A DNA stretch of 64,000 nucleotides from DATBLQ01 sp036555325. GTDB taxonomy: Bacteria > Pseudomonadota > Alphaproteobacteria > Rhizobiales > Aestuariivirgaceae. The notes below the pieces were generated by a model that did no database searches, was not told the DNA's origin, and saw nothing but the letters and a program-made list of their open reading frames with translations. Made by a program: the position numbers and the translations under genes. Of the stretch, positions 1-10,436 are shown one piece after another. Numbering within the stretch: the first letter of the stretch is position 1; each line of letters opens with the position of its first letter. The DNA is taken from positions 68,622 to 132,621 of the forward strand of contig DATBLQ010000018.1 in NCBI GenBank assembly GCA_036555325.1, in the 5' to 3' direction.

Positions 1-1426
1 CCAAACCCGAGCTAGCAAACACATTTGCTGCGCGGATCATTCGGTCCTCCTCGCCTTCTGCGAACACGATGCGTTTGGGGTGCATCCGCACCTGATCGAA
101 GATGACCTGCAGCGAGCCAGCGATGGGATCTAGCCTGGCTGAAAGTGAATCGGCGTATTCTTCGAGGTCGGCGATCGCATGTCGGGCCACACCGCTATCC
201 ATTGCCGCCTTTGCCACTGCCGGCGGAATCGTTGAAATAAGACGCGGATCAAACGGCACGGGGATGAGATAGTCAGGACCGAAGCGCAGCCGTGTGCCAT
301 GGTAAGCGGCAGCAACTTCATCTGGAACGTCCCGGCGTGCGAGCTCCGCCAGTGCCTCGGCGGCCGCGATTTTCATTGGCTCGTTGATCGTTCGCGCCCG
401 AACATCCAAAGCGCCGCGAAAGATGTAGGGAAAGCCCAGCACATTATTGAGCTGGTTTGGATAGTCTGATCGGCCGGTCGCCATTATGGCGTCGTCCCTC
501 ACCCTATGGACTTCTTCTGGGAGGATCTCTGGATCTGGATTGGCCATTGCAAAGATGATCGGGCGGGCCGCCATGGACGCCACCATCTTTGGCGACAGGG
601 CGCCTTTTACCGACAAGCCGAAAAATACGTCAGCTCCCTCCATCGCCTCCTCGAGGCTGCGTGCTTTGGTGTCGACCGCATGCGCGGACTTCCATTGGTT
701 CATTCCCTCGCTGCGTCCTTGGTAAACCACGCCTTTCGAATCGCACAAGATGATGTTCTTTGCCGGAACCCCCATGGCTTTGATTAGCTCAACGCTGGCG
801 ATCGCAGCCGCGCCTGCACCATTGCAGACGAGCTTGAAGTTTTTCATGTTGCGACCGGTTACTTCCAACGCATTGATCAATCCGGCTGCGGCGATGATCG
901 CCGTCCCGTGCTGGTCATCGTGGAATACCGGAATCTCCATTGCTTCTCGCAAACGGTGCTCGATCACGAAGCAATCAGGCGCCTTGATGTCCTCCAGATT
1001 GATTCCACCAAACGAAGGTCCGAGGTATCTCACCGAATTTACAAAGGCATCTATGTCGGCCGTTCCGATTTCAAGGTCGATCGCATCGACATCGGCAAAC
1101 CGTTTGAACAGCACCGCCTTTCCTTCCATGACTGGCTTCGATGCCAGTGCTCCAAGGTCCCCCAGGCCCAGAATAGCTGTGCCATTGGAGATGACGGCGA
1201 CCAGATTGCCCTTTGCCGTATAATCGTACGCGGTGTCCGGGCTTTCCGCGATCCGTCGCACCGGCACTGCGACCCCCGGGCTATAAGCAAGCGAGAGATC
1301 ACGCTGTGTCGCCATCGGCTTCGTCGGATTGATCTCGATTTTTCCGGGCTTTCCTCCTTGATGAAACTGGAGCGCCTCCTCATCGGTAAAAGTAGGTCTG
1401 ACCGATGTCTTCTTCTCGACTGCCAT
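1..1426 (-). CDS. maeB: NADP-dependent malic enzyme with phosphotransacetylase-like tail (partial)
   Basis: This is the N-terminal 475 residues of a malic enzyme, which decarboxylates malate to pyruvate. Reading the minus strand from the ATG at 1426 gives one uninterrupted frame to the window edge. It contains the malic N-terminal domain (SLAYSPGVA, NGTAILGLGDLG), the divalent-metal and active-site stretch (GINLEDIKAP, FHDDQHGTA) and the Rossmann-type NAD(P)-binding domain (CNGAGAAAIA, FAMANPDPE, NQLNNVLGFPYIFRGALD). After about residue 430 it enters a segment (HPKRIVFAEGEEDR) typical of the phosphotransacetylase-like domain fused to MaeB-class enzymes; the rest lies outside the window. It is divergent from mutS, a pairing common in Rhizobiales. 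NADP rather than NAD preference (DME versus TME) cannot be read here. Confidence 0.95.
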   Translation of the reverse strand, partial: MAVEKKTSVRPTFTDEEALQFHQGGKPGKIEINPTKPMATQRDLSLAYSPGVAVPVRRIAESPDTAYDYTAKGNLVAVISNGTAILGLGDLGALASKPVMEGKAVLFKRFADVDAIDLEIGTADIDAFVNSVRYLGPSFGGINLEDIKAPDCFVIEHRLREAMEIPVFHDDQHGTAIIAAAGLINALEVTGRNMKNFKLVCNGAGAAAIASVELIKAMGVPAKNIILCDSKGVVYQGRSEGMNQWKSAHAVDTKARSLEEAMEGADVFFGLSVKGALSPKMVASMAARPIIFAMANPDPEILPEEVHRVRDDAIMATGRSDYPNQLNNVLGFPYIFRGALDVRARTINEPMKIAAAEALAELARRDVPDEVAAAYHGTRLRFGPDYLIPVPFDPRLISTIPPAVAKAAMDSGVARHAIADLEEYADSLSARLDPIAGSLQVIFDQVRMHPKRIVFAEGEEDRMIRAANVFASSGL

Positions 1427-1584
1427 GAATAGACGTTCTCAACTGTTGTGAACTGCCCTCTCCAGCCTAGAGCAAGAGAGAGTAAAGTGTAAGCACTATG
1501 GCGGGTGACGGTTGTTTAAGAAAAGACTGTGATGACGGCCCACTATGCCCTAGAAGGGGCCGCCCCAATTGTTAGAGTCCAGTG

Positions 1585-4311
1585 ATGGCGCAGGATGCAC
1601 AGCCAAGCGAACGGGCGGATCGCTCGAGCCCTTCATCTCAGGAAGGCCCTCGCTCCACCCCGATGATGGCGCAATATCTGGAGCTCAAGGCGGCAAATCC
1701 TGGCATCCTCCTTTTCTATCGCATGGGCGATTTCTTCGAGCTTTTCTTTGAAGATGCAGAAACCGCCTCCCGCGCCCTCGGCATTGCGCTGACAAAACGC
1801 GGTAAGCATCATGGCGAGGACATTCCGATGTGCGGAGTGCCGGTGCGCACCGCCGATGATTATCTTCACAAGTTGATCAAGCTTGGGCATCGCGTGGCCG
1901 TCTGCGAACAGACGGAAGACCCTGCTGCGGCGAGAAAACGAGGCACTAAATCGCTGATCCGGCGGGAAATCGTCCGGCTGGTTACCCCCGGCACCCTCAC
2001 CGAGGACAACCTGCTCGACCCGTCGCGGCATAATTATCTCCTTGCCGTCGGGCGGACCAAGGCGGCAGACGATTTCGCCTTGGCCTGGGCCGACATCTCG
2101 ACCGGCGAATTCTACCTTGCCTCAAGTTCTTCCTCGCAGCTGTTGGACGAAATCCAGCGGATCGAACCGCGTGAGCTGCTGTTGGCGGAAAATCTGCTCG
2201 CCGATCCGCAGCTAGGTTCAAGCCTTCGGCAGCTGCCGACGTCTCTTACCCCGCTCGCGCCATCGCGCTTTGATAGCGAGAGCGGTGAACGCCGCTTGAC
2301 CTCTTATTTTGGGGTGGCCACTCTCGACGGATATGGTGCCTTCACGCGCTCGGAATTGGCCACCGCTGGCGCTTTTCTCGACTATGTTTCGTTGACCCAG
2401 CTGGGGAAGCTTCCAGGCCTTTCTCCTCCGCGCCGCGCTTCGGCAAAGCAGACAATGTTGATCGATGCTGCGACGCGCGGCAACCTGGAACTGGTGAAGT
2501 CCCTTTCCGGTGAACAGTCGGGCACGTTGCTTGCCGTCATCGACAAAACCCTCACCGCCGCCGGTGCCCGTCTGCTCGCTGAGCGGCTTTGCGCTCCTTC
2601 GACCGACCTGCAGGAGATAAATCGTCGACAGGATGCCGTTGCTTTTTTTGTGAACGACGCTGCTTTGCGGCACGCCGTCAGAAGCAAGCTCAAAGGCATG
2701 CCTGATCTTGGACGCTGCCTTGCCCGTTTGTCGCTCGACCGTGGCGGCCCGCGCGACTTGGCAAATCTGGCGGCTTCCCTGAAAGCTGCCTTGGAAATAG
2801 TTGAAATAGTAAACCACAACCGCGGACTCATACCTCCGCCGGATGAAGTCGCCGCTGCAATTCATTCGCTTTCTCCCCAGCCGCTGCACGAACTTCAATC
2901 TGCAATCTCAACGGCTTTGGTCGTCAATCCGCCGCTGCTTGCCGCCGATGGTGGCTTTGTTGCTCCAGGTTACCGAAAAGATCTCGATCAGGCGAGATCA
3001 CTTAAGGATGATACTCGCAAGGTTATCGCTGAGCTGCAGGCTGCCTACGCGGAAAAAACCGGCATCAAATCGCTCAAAATCCGTCACAACAACTTTCTTG
3101 GGTTTTTTGTCGAGCTCAGTCGTCACAATGGGGAAGCGCTGCAAAAAAGCGCCCTGCAGCATGAATTCATCCATCGTCAAACAATCCTCAACGGCATGCG
3201 GTTCAACACCGTAGAGCTTTCTGAACTTGAACAAAAAATCGCAACTGCTGCCGAAAAAGCTCTCGCAATCGAGCTTGAGGTGTTTGCAACATTGCTCGGC
3301 AAGATGAAAGAGACCAGTGCCGCCGTGGCCACGGCGGCGAGCGCACTGGCCGTAATAGATGTAACGGCCGCCCTGGCAGAATTGGCGGCGAACCACTCCT
3401 ATGTGCGAGCACTGGTCGATGACTCCCAGCGACTTTTCATAAAGTCGGGTCGCCACCCCGTCGTTGAACGGGCGTTGAAAGCCGCAAGCGGAGAGGACTT
3501 CATATCCAATAACTGCGAACTGGGCGACAGCGGAGACGATGCGCATCGCATTTTGCTGCTCACCGGCCCCAATATGGCGGGGAAATCGACATTCCTTCGG
3601 CAGAATGCCCTAATTGCAATACTTGCCCAGATGGGATCCTTCGTGCCCGCCGCCGAAGCGCACATCGGGATCATTGACAAGTTGTTCTCCCGCGTTGGCG
3701 CTGCCGACGATTTGGCCAGGGGTCGTTCCACCTTCATGGTTGAGATGGTGGAGACGGCCGCGATACTTAATCAGGCCACCGCCCGTTCATTTGTTGTTCT
3801 CGATGAAATCGGGCGCGGAACGGCGACGTTCGATGGACTTTCGATCGCCTGGGCAACACTTGAGTACCTCCATGAGAATGCTTGCTGCCGCTGCCTTTTT
3901 GCCACCCACTTTCACGAGCTGACGGCACTCGCTTCAAAGCTGAAATACCTCGGCAACTTTACAATGAGAGTGAAGGAATGGCAGGGCGATGTCGTCTTCC
4001 TGCATGAAATCGCACCGGGCGCTGCGGATAGGTCCTATGGTATTCAAGTTGCCAAACGCGCGGGCCTTCCCCCAGCTGTTCTCGCCCGCGCGCAAGAAGT
4101 GCTTGATTTGCTCGAGCGAAGCGAACGCTCGGTTGCCCGCCGCGAATTGATCGACGACCTGCCTCTCTTTGCCTGCCCGCCCTCTAATCAAGTCGCGCGC
4201 GTTTCCGACCTTGTGGAAAAACGCCTTGCAGAAATAGTCCCCGACGACCTTTCGCCGCGCCAGGCGCTCGAACTGCTGTATGAACTTCGATTGCTCACGG
4301 CCCGCCGATGA
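1585..4311 (+). CDS. mutS: DNA mismatch repair protein MutS
   Basis: MutS recognises base mismatches and small loops and starts methyl-independent repair. The protein has about 908 residues, normal for the family. The mismatch-binding N-terminal motif is present (YRMGDFFE, with the stacking Phe near residue 50 and Glu near 52), then the connector, lever and clamp domains, and a C-terminal ABC-type ATPase with Walker A GPNMAGKST at about 661-669 and DEIGRGTATFDG as the Walker B and signature region. Most MutS read GTSTYDG there. A GTG immediately precedes the ATG at 1585; I prefer the ATG because AGAG lies seven bases upstream. The last base triplet overlaps the glnD start (ATGA), so the two are probably translationally coupled. 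Confidence 0.97.
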   Translation: MAQDAQPSERADRSSPSSQEGPRSTPMMAQYLELKAANPGILLFYRMGDFFELFFEDAETASRALGIALTKRGKHHGEDIPMCGVPVRTADDYLHKLIKLGHRVAVCEQTEDPAAARKRGTKSLIRREIVRLVTPGTLTEDNLLDPSRHNYLLAVGRTKAADDFALAWADISTGEFYLASSSSSQLLDEIQRIEPRELLLAENLLADPQLGSSLRQLPTSLTPLAPSRFDSESGERRLTSYFGVATLDGYGAFTRSELATAGAFLDYVSLTQLGKLPGLSPPRRASAKQTMLIDAATRGNLELVKSLSGEQSGTLLAVIDKTLTAAGARLLAERLCAPSTDLQEINRRQDAVAFFVNDAALRHAVRSKLKGMPDLGRCLARLSLDRGGPRDLANLAASLKAALEIVEIVNHNRGLIPPPDEVAAAIHSLSPQPLHELQSAISTALVVNPPLLAADGGFVAPGYRKDLDQARSLKDDTRKVIAELQAAYAEKTGIKSLKIRHNNFLGFFVELSRHNGEALQKSALQHEFIHRQTILNGMRFNTVELSELEQKIATAAEKALAIELEVFATLLGKMKETSAAVATAASALAVIDVTAALAELAANHSYVRALVDDSQRLFIKSGRHPVVERALKAASGEDFISNNCELGDSGDDAHRILLLTGPNMAGKSTFLRQNALIAILAQMGSFVPAAEAHIGIIDKLFSRVGAADDLARGRSTFMVEMVETAAILNQATARSFVVLDEIGRGTATFDGLSIAWATLEYLHENACCRCLFATHFHELTALASKLKYLGNFTMRVKEWQGDVVFLHEIAPGAADRSYGIQVAKRAGLPPAVLARAQEVLDLLERSERSVARRELIDDLPLFACPPSNQVARVSDLVEKRLAEIVPDDLSPRQALELLYELRLLTARR

Positions 4312-7070
4312 CGGTTCAAGAAATAGCGAACGGGCGCCGATCCGATCCTACCGACTTTCCCGCGGCGAAAGCCGAACTCGACGCAATAGCATCAGGATCG
4401 GGATCCGAGATTGCCAAGCGGGCGGCCATCCTGAAGGTTTTGAAGACCTACCTCGCCAACGGCCGCGCCGAGGCTGAGATGAGGCTTACGCTGACCGGGG
4501 GCGGCATCGATTGTGCCGCAACCCTTTCACGTCTCCAGGACGAGATCATCACCCTCCTTCATGGCGTGGCAACCGATCATCTCTACCGCGTGCAGAACCC
4601 ATCGACATCGGAACGCGTTTCCGTAGTTGCCGTTGGCGGCTATGGCCGAGGCAAGCTCGCACCCGGATCGGACATCGATCTTCTTTTTCTCCTTCCCTAC
4701 AAGCAGACCGCTTGGGGGGAAAGCATCGCCGAGTTCATGCTGTACGTCCTCTGGGATTTGCGCCTCAAAGTCGGCCATTCTGCCCGATCCGTTGACGATT
4801 GCATCAGGCTCGCACGCAGTGACGATACAATCTTGACTGCGCTCCTTGAGTCTCGCTTCGTGTGCGGCGATCAGGCGCTGTTTGAAGACATGTGGATCCG
4901 CTTTCGCAAGGAGGTCCTTCTTGGCGGGGCAAAGGAGTTTATCTCGGCTAAATTGGCAGAACGCGATGCTCGCCACATAAAGTCGGGCCAATCGCGTTAT
5001 CTTGTCGAACCCGATGTCAAGGACGGCAAGGGTGGGCTGCGCGACCTGCACACCTTGTTCTGGATCGCTCGTTATGTCTATGGCAGCTCCTCTGCTCACG
5101 ATCTGGCGAACAAAAACATTTTTACCCGTCAGGAGGTTTTGAGGTTTCTTCGTTGTGAGGATTTTCTGTGGGCGGTTCGCTGTCATTTGCATTTCATGAC
5201 TGGCAAGAATGCCGACCGTTTGAGCTTCGATCTGCAGGCCGAGCTGGCCGAACGGCTTGGTTACACCGCTCATGGGGGCTTGAAGCACGTCGAGCGCTTC
5301 ATGAAACACTATTTTCTAGTTGCCAAGGACGTGGGCGATCTAACCCGTATCTTTTGTTCCGTGCTCGAAGCCCAGGAGATAAAGAAGTCGCCTGGCATGG
5401 TTGAGTTCTGGCGAGGTCTCAGAGACAAGCGTAAAGGCGCCCTGGGCACCGGTAGCGGGTTCCGCATCGACTCCGGCCGCATGAATGTCTTAGATGAAAA
5501 GGCTTTCACCAGCGATCCGGTCAATATCTTTCGACTCTTCGCTTACGCTGACGAATATCGCACCGGTGTCCATCCCGATGCCTTGAAGTTGATCAGGCGC
5601 TCGCTTCCCCAGCTCGGAAGCCGCCTGCGCAACGATCCTGAGGCCAATCGTCTGTTCCTGCATCTTCTCACCGAAAGCCGCGATCCCGAAACGACCCTCC
5701 GTCGCTTGAACGAAGCAGGGGTGCTTGGGCGCTTCATCACGGATTTCGGCAAGATCGTCGCAATGATGCAATTCAACATGTATCACCATTACACCGTCGA
5801 TGAGCATCTGATCCGGGCTGTTGGCATTCTGACGGAAATCGAACGCGGGACGCTCAAGGAGGATCATCCCGTTGCGAGTGACATTATCCACACGCTCGTA
5901 ATGCGCCGGGTGCTTTATGTCGCCGTGTTGCTTCACGATATCGCCAAGGGCAGGGGTGAACACCACTCGACTGCCGGTGAAAGGGTGGCCAAGGAACTCT
6001 GCCCGCGGCTTGGGTTGACCGCCGCCGAGACCGAAACCGTGGCATGGCTCATCCGCCATCACCTGTTAATGAGCGAAACCGCCCAGATGCGCGATCTCAA
6101 CGACTTCAAAACGATCCTCGACTTCGCCAATGTGGTGCAAAGTCCTGAGCGATTGAAACTGCTGTTGATTCTAACCGTCGTGGATATCCGCGCAGTTGGA
6201 CCCGGAGTATGGAACGGCTGGAAAGGCCAGCTGCTGAGAACACTCTATTGGGAAGCTGAGCCGATTCTGTCGGGCGGCCACACGGCCGTAAGCCGCAAGG
6301 TTCGAGTTGCCGAAGCGCAGTCGAAATTTCTCGGACATTTCCCCGAATGGGATGAAGATCAACGAAGGGCTTATCTTCAGCGGCATTACGATGCTTACTG
6401 GATCACTGTTGATGAGACTCACCAGGCAGCGCACGCCGCACTCATCCTCAAGGCGCAGGCTGAAGGCCACACCGTTGCCACCGAGGTTGCAACCGATGAA
6501 TTCACCGCCATCACCGAGCTCACGGTCTATGCGCCCGACCATCCACGGCTACTTGCACTTTTGACCGGCGCCTGTGCCGCGGCCGGCGCCAATATCGCCG
6601 GCGCCCAGATTTTCACGACAGCCGACGGCATGGCGCTCGATACACTGCTCATCCAGCGAGAGTTTTCCGAAGCGGAAGATGAACGACGACGCGGTGAACG
6701 TGTCGCTGACCTCGTTCGCAAGGCACTGCGGGGCGAACTCAGGCTACGTGAAATGGTCACCGCACTTCCCAAAGCCAAGGGTCGACTTAAAGCCTTCACG
6801 GTAGTGCCGCATGTGATTGTCGACAACGATTCATCGAATCGTTACACCGTGATCGAGGTCGCCGGCCTCGATCGTACTGGCCTTTTGTTTGACTTAACCG
6901 AGGCCCTGTTCAGGCTCAATCTCAATATCGTCTCCGCTCACATCACGACTTTCGGCGAGCGTGCGGTGGACGTTTTTTACGTCACCGACCTCACGGGAGC
7001 AAAAATTACCACTGAGTCGAGAGTCGCAAAAATCAACGCCGAGCTTTCCCAGGTCCTTGAGCCAGCGTAA
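4308..7070 (+). CDS. glnD: PII uridylyltransferase / uridylyl-removing enzyme
   Basis: GlnD is the glutamine sensor of the nitrogen regulatory cascade. It adds UMP to PII proteins when glutamine is low and removes it when glutamine is high. The 920-residue protein shows the nucleotidyltransferase motif (VGGYGRGKLAPGSDIDLL, residues about 109-125, with the two catalytic Asp), an HD hydrolase domain (LLHDIAKGRGEHH, H543-D544) and two C-terminal ACT domains (starting near 737 and 848) that bind glutamine. Its ATG overlaps the mutS stop by four bases. The mutS-glnD-murJ order is characteristic of Rhizobiales. Confidence 0.97.
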   Translation: MTVQEIANGRRSDPTDFPAAKAELDAIASGSGSEIAKRAAILKVLKTYLANGRAEAEMRLTLTGGGIDCAATLSRLQDEIITLLHGVATDHLYRVQNPSTSERVSVVAVGGYGRGKLAPGSDIDLLFLLPYKQTAWGESIAEFMLYVLWDLRLKVGHSARSVDDCIRLARSDDTILTALLESRFVCGDQALFEDMWIRFRKEVLLGGAKEFISAKLAERDARHIKSGQSRYLVEPDVKDGKGGLRDLHTLFWIARYVYGSSSAHDLANKNIFTRQEVLRFLRCEDFLWAVRCHLHFMTGKNADRLSFDLQAELAERLGYTAHGGLKHVERFMKHYFLVAKDVGDLTRIFCSVLEAQEIKKSPGMVEFWRGLRDKRKGALGTGSGFRIDSGRMNVLDEKAFTSDPVNIFRLFAYADEYRTGVHPDALKLIRRSLPQLGSRLRNDPEANRLFLHLLTESRDPETTLRRLNEAGVLGRFITDFGKIVAMMQFNMYHHYTVDEHLIRAVGILTEIERGTLKEDHPVASDIIHTLVMRRVLYVAVLLHDIAKGRGEHHSTAGERVAKELCPRLGLTAAETETVAWLIRHHLLMSETAQMRDLNDFKTILDFANVVQSPERLKLLLILTVVDIRAVGPGVWNGWKGQLLRTLYWEAEPILSGGHTAVSRKVRVAEAQSKFLGHFPEWDEDQRRAYLQRHYDAYWITVDETHQAAHAALILKAQAEGHTVATEVATDEFTAITELTVYAPDHPRLLALLTGACAAAGANIAGAQIFTTADGMALDTLLIQREFSEAEDERRRGERVADLVRKALRGELRLREMVTALPKAKGRLKAFTVVPHVIVDNDSSNRYTVIEVAGLDRTGLLFDLTEALFRLNLNIVSAHITTFGERAVDVFYVTDLTGAKITTESRVAKINAELSQVLEPA

Positions 7071-7130
7071 TCGTCAATTTCACTTATCTAACGAATCCGC
7101 TAGAAGGCCCTTTGCCCGAGGTCTCTACTG

Positions 7131-8693
7131 ATGTCCCTTCTCCGATCAGCAGCAACTGTAGGCTCGATAACCTTGATCAGCCGGGTTTTCGGGTTTGTCC
7201 GCGACATATTGATGGCCAACGTTGTGGGCACCGGCTTGGTGGCACAGGCCTTCGTTGTTGCGTTCCGGTTTCCCAACCTTTTTCGCGCTCTTTTTGCCGA
7301 AGGTGCCTTTAATTCCGCTTTCGTCCCGCTTTTTGCCAAGCGGCTCGAGATTGAGGGGTCGGAGAGCGCCAGAGCTTTTGCCGAAGAGGTGTTGTCTGTA
7401 CTCCTCACCTGGCTCTTGGTTTTTACCCTCCTCGCCATGATCGCCATGCCGGTCGTAATCTATGCCATAGCCTGGGGCTTTGCCGGCGATCCTCAGAAAT
7501 TCTCTCTCTCTGTCGCGCTCACCCGGATTGCTTTTCCCTATCTCCTGCTGATGTCGCTGACAGCGCTTTTGAGCGGTGTTCTCAACAGCCTCCACCGCTT
7601 CACCGCTGCCGCTGTGGCACCCATTCTGCTCAATCTCATCATGGCTACCACCCTTATCGTTGTGAGCAGCCTCGGCTGGGGCGAAAGCCAGCGCACCGGC
7701 TACGCACTTGCTTGCGCAGTTCTCATTGCAGGTCTGGCACAGCTCGCTCTCGTATGGGTGGCGTGCATCAGGGCGGGCATGAGAATTGGCTTGCGGCTTC
7801 CAACTGTTAACCCCGACGTAAAGCGGCTGATCATGCTGACTGTTCCGGGCATAATTGCCGGGGGCGTGACGCAGCTAAATCTGCTGATCGCCACCCAGAT
7901 CGCTTCAATGTTCGATCGGGCGGTGTCCTATTTGTACTATGCCGATCGGATTCATCAGCTTCCCTTGGGGGTCGTGGGTGTCGCCATCGGTGTCGTGCTC
8001 CTGCCCGATCTGTCGCGGAAGCTGCGCTCGGGCGATGCTGAAACCGCCATGTCGGTCCACAATCGGGCGCTGGAACTTGCCTGGTTTTTCACTCTTCCGG
8101 CAGCAATCGCCCTTATCCTTATTTCCGGTCCGATCATCCACGCCCTCTTTGAACATGGAGCATTCAATCGCTCCGATGGGATTGCCACTGCGTCGGCGCT
8201 TTCGGCATTTGCCGCGGGGCTTCCGGCATTTGTTCTGATCAAGGTTTTTGCCCCCGGTTTTTTTGCCCGCGAAGACACGGCCACCCCGATGCGTTTTGCC
8301 GTTGTGAGTGTGGCAGTAAACGTCGCGGCTGCAATTTCATTGTCAACAATTTGGCGCCACGTCGGAATAGCGGCTGCGACATCCATCGCTGCCTGGACGA
8401 ATGCCCTGCTGCTTGGCACAACCCTCATCACTCGCCACCATTTCATCCCCGATCGGCAATTGCGCCAGCGTCTGCCCCGCATGATGTTGGCCTGCGCTCT
8501 AATGGCGGCAGTACTCGTGCTCGGGCTTGGCCTTACAGGAAAGTTCTTTCTTGCCACATCCCCCTCAGGTGATCGAATCATGGCATTGATCTTTCTGATC
8601 GCATCAGGGGTCGTAACCTATTTTGTCGCATCGCAGCTGCTCAAGGCCATGACCCTTGCCGAACTGAGAGCGATGCTGAGGCGGCAGGGCTAG
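7131..8693 (+). CDS. murJ: Lipid II flippase MurJ (MviN)
   Basis: MurJ moves undecaprenyl-linked peptidoglycan precursors across the inner membrane. The 520-residue protein is almost entirely hydrophobic with around 14 predicted helices and carries the family signature near the N-terminus ([18 protein letters not shown], then [20 protein letters not shown]), including the Arg and Asn residues conserved in the central cavity. A GAGGT Shine-Dalgarno at 7118-7122 lies eight bases before the ATG. It follows glnD after 60 bases, in which no terminator is visible. Confidence 0.96.
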   Translation: MSLLRSAATVGSITLISRVFGFVRDILMANVVGTGLVAQAFVVAFRFPNLFRALFAEGAFNSAFVPLFAKRLEIEGSESARAFAEEVLSVLLTWLLVFTLLAMIAMPVVIYAIAWGFAGDPQKFSLSVALTRIAFPYLLLMSLTALLSGVLNSLHRFTAAAVAPILLNLIMATTLIVVSSLGWGESQRTGYALACAVLIAGLAQLALVWVACIRAGMRIGLRLPTVNPDVKRLIMLTVPGIIAGGVTQLNLLIATQIASMFDRAVSYLYYADRIHQLPLGVVGVAIGVVLLPDLSRKLRSGDAETAMSVHNRALELAWFFTLPAAIALILISGPIIHALFEHGAFNRSDGIATASALSAFAAGLPAFVLIKVFAPGFFAREDTATPMRFAVVSVAVNVAAAISLSTIWRHVGIAAATSIAAWTNALLLGTTLITRHHFIPDRQLRQRLPRMMLACALMAAVLVLGLGLTGKFFLATSPSGDRIMALIFLIASGVVTYFVASQLLKAMTLAELRAMLRRQG

Positions 8694-8749
8694 CACTTGG
8701 CTTCGGACGGCTTTTGCGGAATATAGCGGTCCACACTTCGGGAAACCGC

Positions 8750-9808
8750 ATGTCGATATTGAAACCGCGCGTTTTTTCAGGCGTCCAGCCTACCGGCAAC
8801 CTCCATCTGGGCAACTATTTGGGGGCCATAAAGCGTTTTGTAGAAATGCAGCAGGTCTATGACTGCCTGTATTGTGTGGTCGACCTGCACGCCATAACCA
8901 TCTGGCAGAATCCCGTTGAGCTCAAGCACAACACCCGGGAAGTAACCGCCGCTTTTCTCGCCGCAGGCATCGATCCGGCCAGTCACATAGTTTTCAATCA
9001 AAGCCAAGTGCACGAACATGCCGAACTCGCCTGGATTCTGAATTGCGTGGCGCGATTGGGTTGGCTCAATCGTATGACCCAATTTAAGGAGAAAGCCGGA
9101 AAAGACCGCGAAGCCGCATCTGTCGGATTGTATGTTTATCCCAATTTGATGGCGGCCGATATTCTCGCCTATCGCGCCACTCACGTGCCGGTAGGTGAGG
9201 ATCAGAAGCAGCATCTCGAGCTTGCTCGCGACATTGCCCAGAAGTTCAATGTCGATTTCGCCGATTTCATCAGGGCGGCAGGCTACGCAGATGGTTTCTT
9301 TCCTCTTCCCCAGCCGTTGATCTCAGGTCCGGCCACTCGCGTGATGTCATTGAAAGACGGCTCGAAGAAGATGTCGAAGTCCGACCCATCCGATCTGTCG
9401 CGCATCAATTTGACCGACGATGCCGACAGCATTGCGAAAAAAATCCGCAAGGCAAAGACCGACTTTGATGCGCTGCCGAGCGAAATGCCGGGCCTGCAAG
9501 GCCGTCCTGAGGCGGCCAACCTGGTCGGCATATTCGCGGCGCTGAGCGACTCAACGCCCGAAGCCGTATTACGCGAATTCGGGGGCCGTCAATTTTCAGC
9601 GTTCAAGCAGGCGCTTGTTGCCCTTGCAGTCTCCAAACTTGGACCTATCGGAGCCGAAATGAAACGCCTGATGGCCGACCCGGCCCAGGTTGACAGGGTC
9701 CTGGCCGATGGATCGAGCCGTGCCGCCGCCATTTCCGCCCCCGTGCTCTCAGAAGTTAAGAAAATACTTGGTTTTATTGGTAGCCGTGGCGAATCCCAGT
9801 TGCAATAG
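8750..9808 (+). CDS. trpS: Tryptophanyl-tRNA synthetase
   Basis: This class I aminoacyl-tRNA synthetase charges tRNA-Trp. The HIGH-type motif is HLGN at residues 19-22 within [11 protein letters not shown], and the KMSKS loop is intact at 207-211. From the ATG at 8750 the protein has 352 residues, usual for bacterial TrpRS. An in-frame TTG at 8714 would add 12 residues of low plausibility; the sequence from [11 protein letters not shown] onwards matches the family start. The TAG stop (9806-9808) directly abuts an ICE-like inverted repeat belonging to the next gene. Confidence 0.97.
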   Translation: MSILKPRVFSGVQPTGNLHLGNYLGAIKRFVEMQQVYDCLYCVVDLHAITIWQNPVELKHNTREVTAAFLAAGIDPASHIVFNQSQVHEHAELAWILNCVARLGWLNRMTQFKEKAGKDREAASVGLYVYPNLMAADILAYRATHVPVGEDQKQHLELARDIAQKFNVDFADFIRAAGYADGFFPLPQPLISGPATRVMSLKDGSKKMSKSDPSDLSRINLTDDADSIAKKIRKAKTDFDALPSEMPGLQGRPEAANLVGIFAALSDSTPEAVLREFGGRQFSAFKQALVALAVSKLGPIGAEMKRLMADPAQVDRVLADGSSRAAAISAPVLSEVKKILGFIGSRGESQLQ

Positions 9809-9825
9809 TTTGGAACTGTTCTAAA
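9809..9825 (+). promoter_or_regulatory. ICE-like (Irr) operator upstream of nfuA
   Basis: The sequence TTTGGAA-CTG-TTCTAAA is a 7-3-7 inverted repeat with six of seven paired positions. It differs at one base from the iron control element consensus reported for rhizobial Irr targets (TTTAGAA-N3-TTCTAAA). It lies 25 bases upstream of the nfuA ATG, between a possible -35 (TTGCAA, 9800-9805) and a weak -10 (TAAATG, 9822-9827), where a bound repressor would block transcription. An irr gene is present in the same window. The match is seen; binding by Irr is inferred. Confidence 0.6.
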
Positions 9826-9850
9826 TGATTGGGCGAAGGAGATTGGATCG

Positions 9851-10408
9851 ATGTTTATCCAAACCGAAGCTACCCCCAATCCGGCAACCTTGAAGTTTCT
9901 TCCTGGCAAGCAGGTCGTCAAAGGCGGCCCGCGTGAATTTCGCTCCCGCAACGAGGCGGCGAAATCGCCGCTCGCAACCAGGCTCTTCGCCATTGATGGT
10001 GTTTCCGGCGTATTCCTAGCTGGCGATTTTATCACCGTGACCAAAACTTCCGGCGAGTGGCAGCATTTGAAACCCGCAATACTCGGCGTGATAATGGAAC
10101 ACTATCTCTCCGGCGATCCGGTAGTTGCCGATGACGAGCCGATGAAGGCTCCGATAACGGAGGACTTCGCTTCTGATGATGCCGAAATCGTATCAACGAT
10201 TAAGGAACTACTAGATACGCGCGTTCGCCCCGCAGTCGCACAAGACGGTGGTGACATTACCTTTCATGGCTACAAGGAAGGGGTGGTGTTTCTGAATATG
10301 AAGGGCTCCTGCTCGGGCTGCCCGAGTTCGACCGCCACCTTGAAGCATGGCATCGAGAACTTGCTTCGCCACTTTATTCCTGAAGTCAAAGAGGTGCGAC
10401 CGGTTTGA
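9851..10408 (+). CDS. Fe-S cluster carrier, NfuA/NifU C-terminal family
   Basis: The protein probably carries an iron-sulfur cluster and delivers it to apo-enzymes. Residues 1-90 form the Nfu N-terminal domain (start MFIQTEATPNPATLKF). Residues about 110-180 form the NifU C-terminal domain with the cluster-binding CxxC at Cys154 and Cys157 (GSCSGCPSS). The length of 185 residues matches alphaproteobacterial and mitochondrial Nfu1-type proteins. A GAAGGAG ribosome binding site ends nine bases before the ATG. The ICE-like box just upstream suggests that the gene is repressed by Irr when iron is scarce, as reported for other Fe-S genes in rhizobia. Confidence 0.93.
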   Translation: MFIQTEATPNPATLKFLPGKQVVKGGPREFRSRNEAAKSPLATRLFAIDGVSGVFLAGDFITVTKTSGEWQHLKPAILGVIMEHYLSGDPVVADDEPMKAPITEDFASDDAEIVSTIKELLDTRVRPAVAQDGGDITFHGYKEGVVFLNMKGSCSGCPSSTATLKHGIENLLRHFIPEVKEVRPV

Positions 10409-10436
10409 GGCGAGGCCTCACCGGTAGTCCGGCTCG

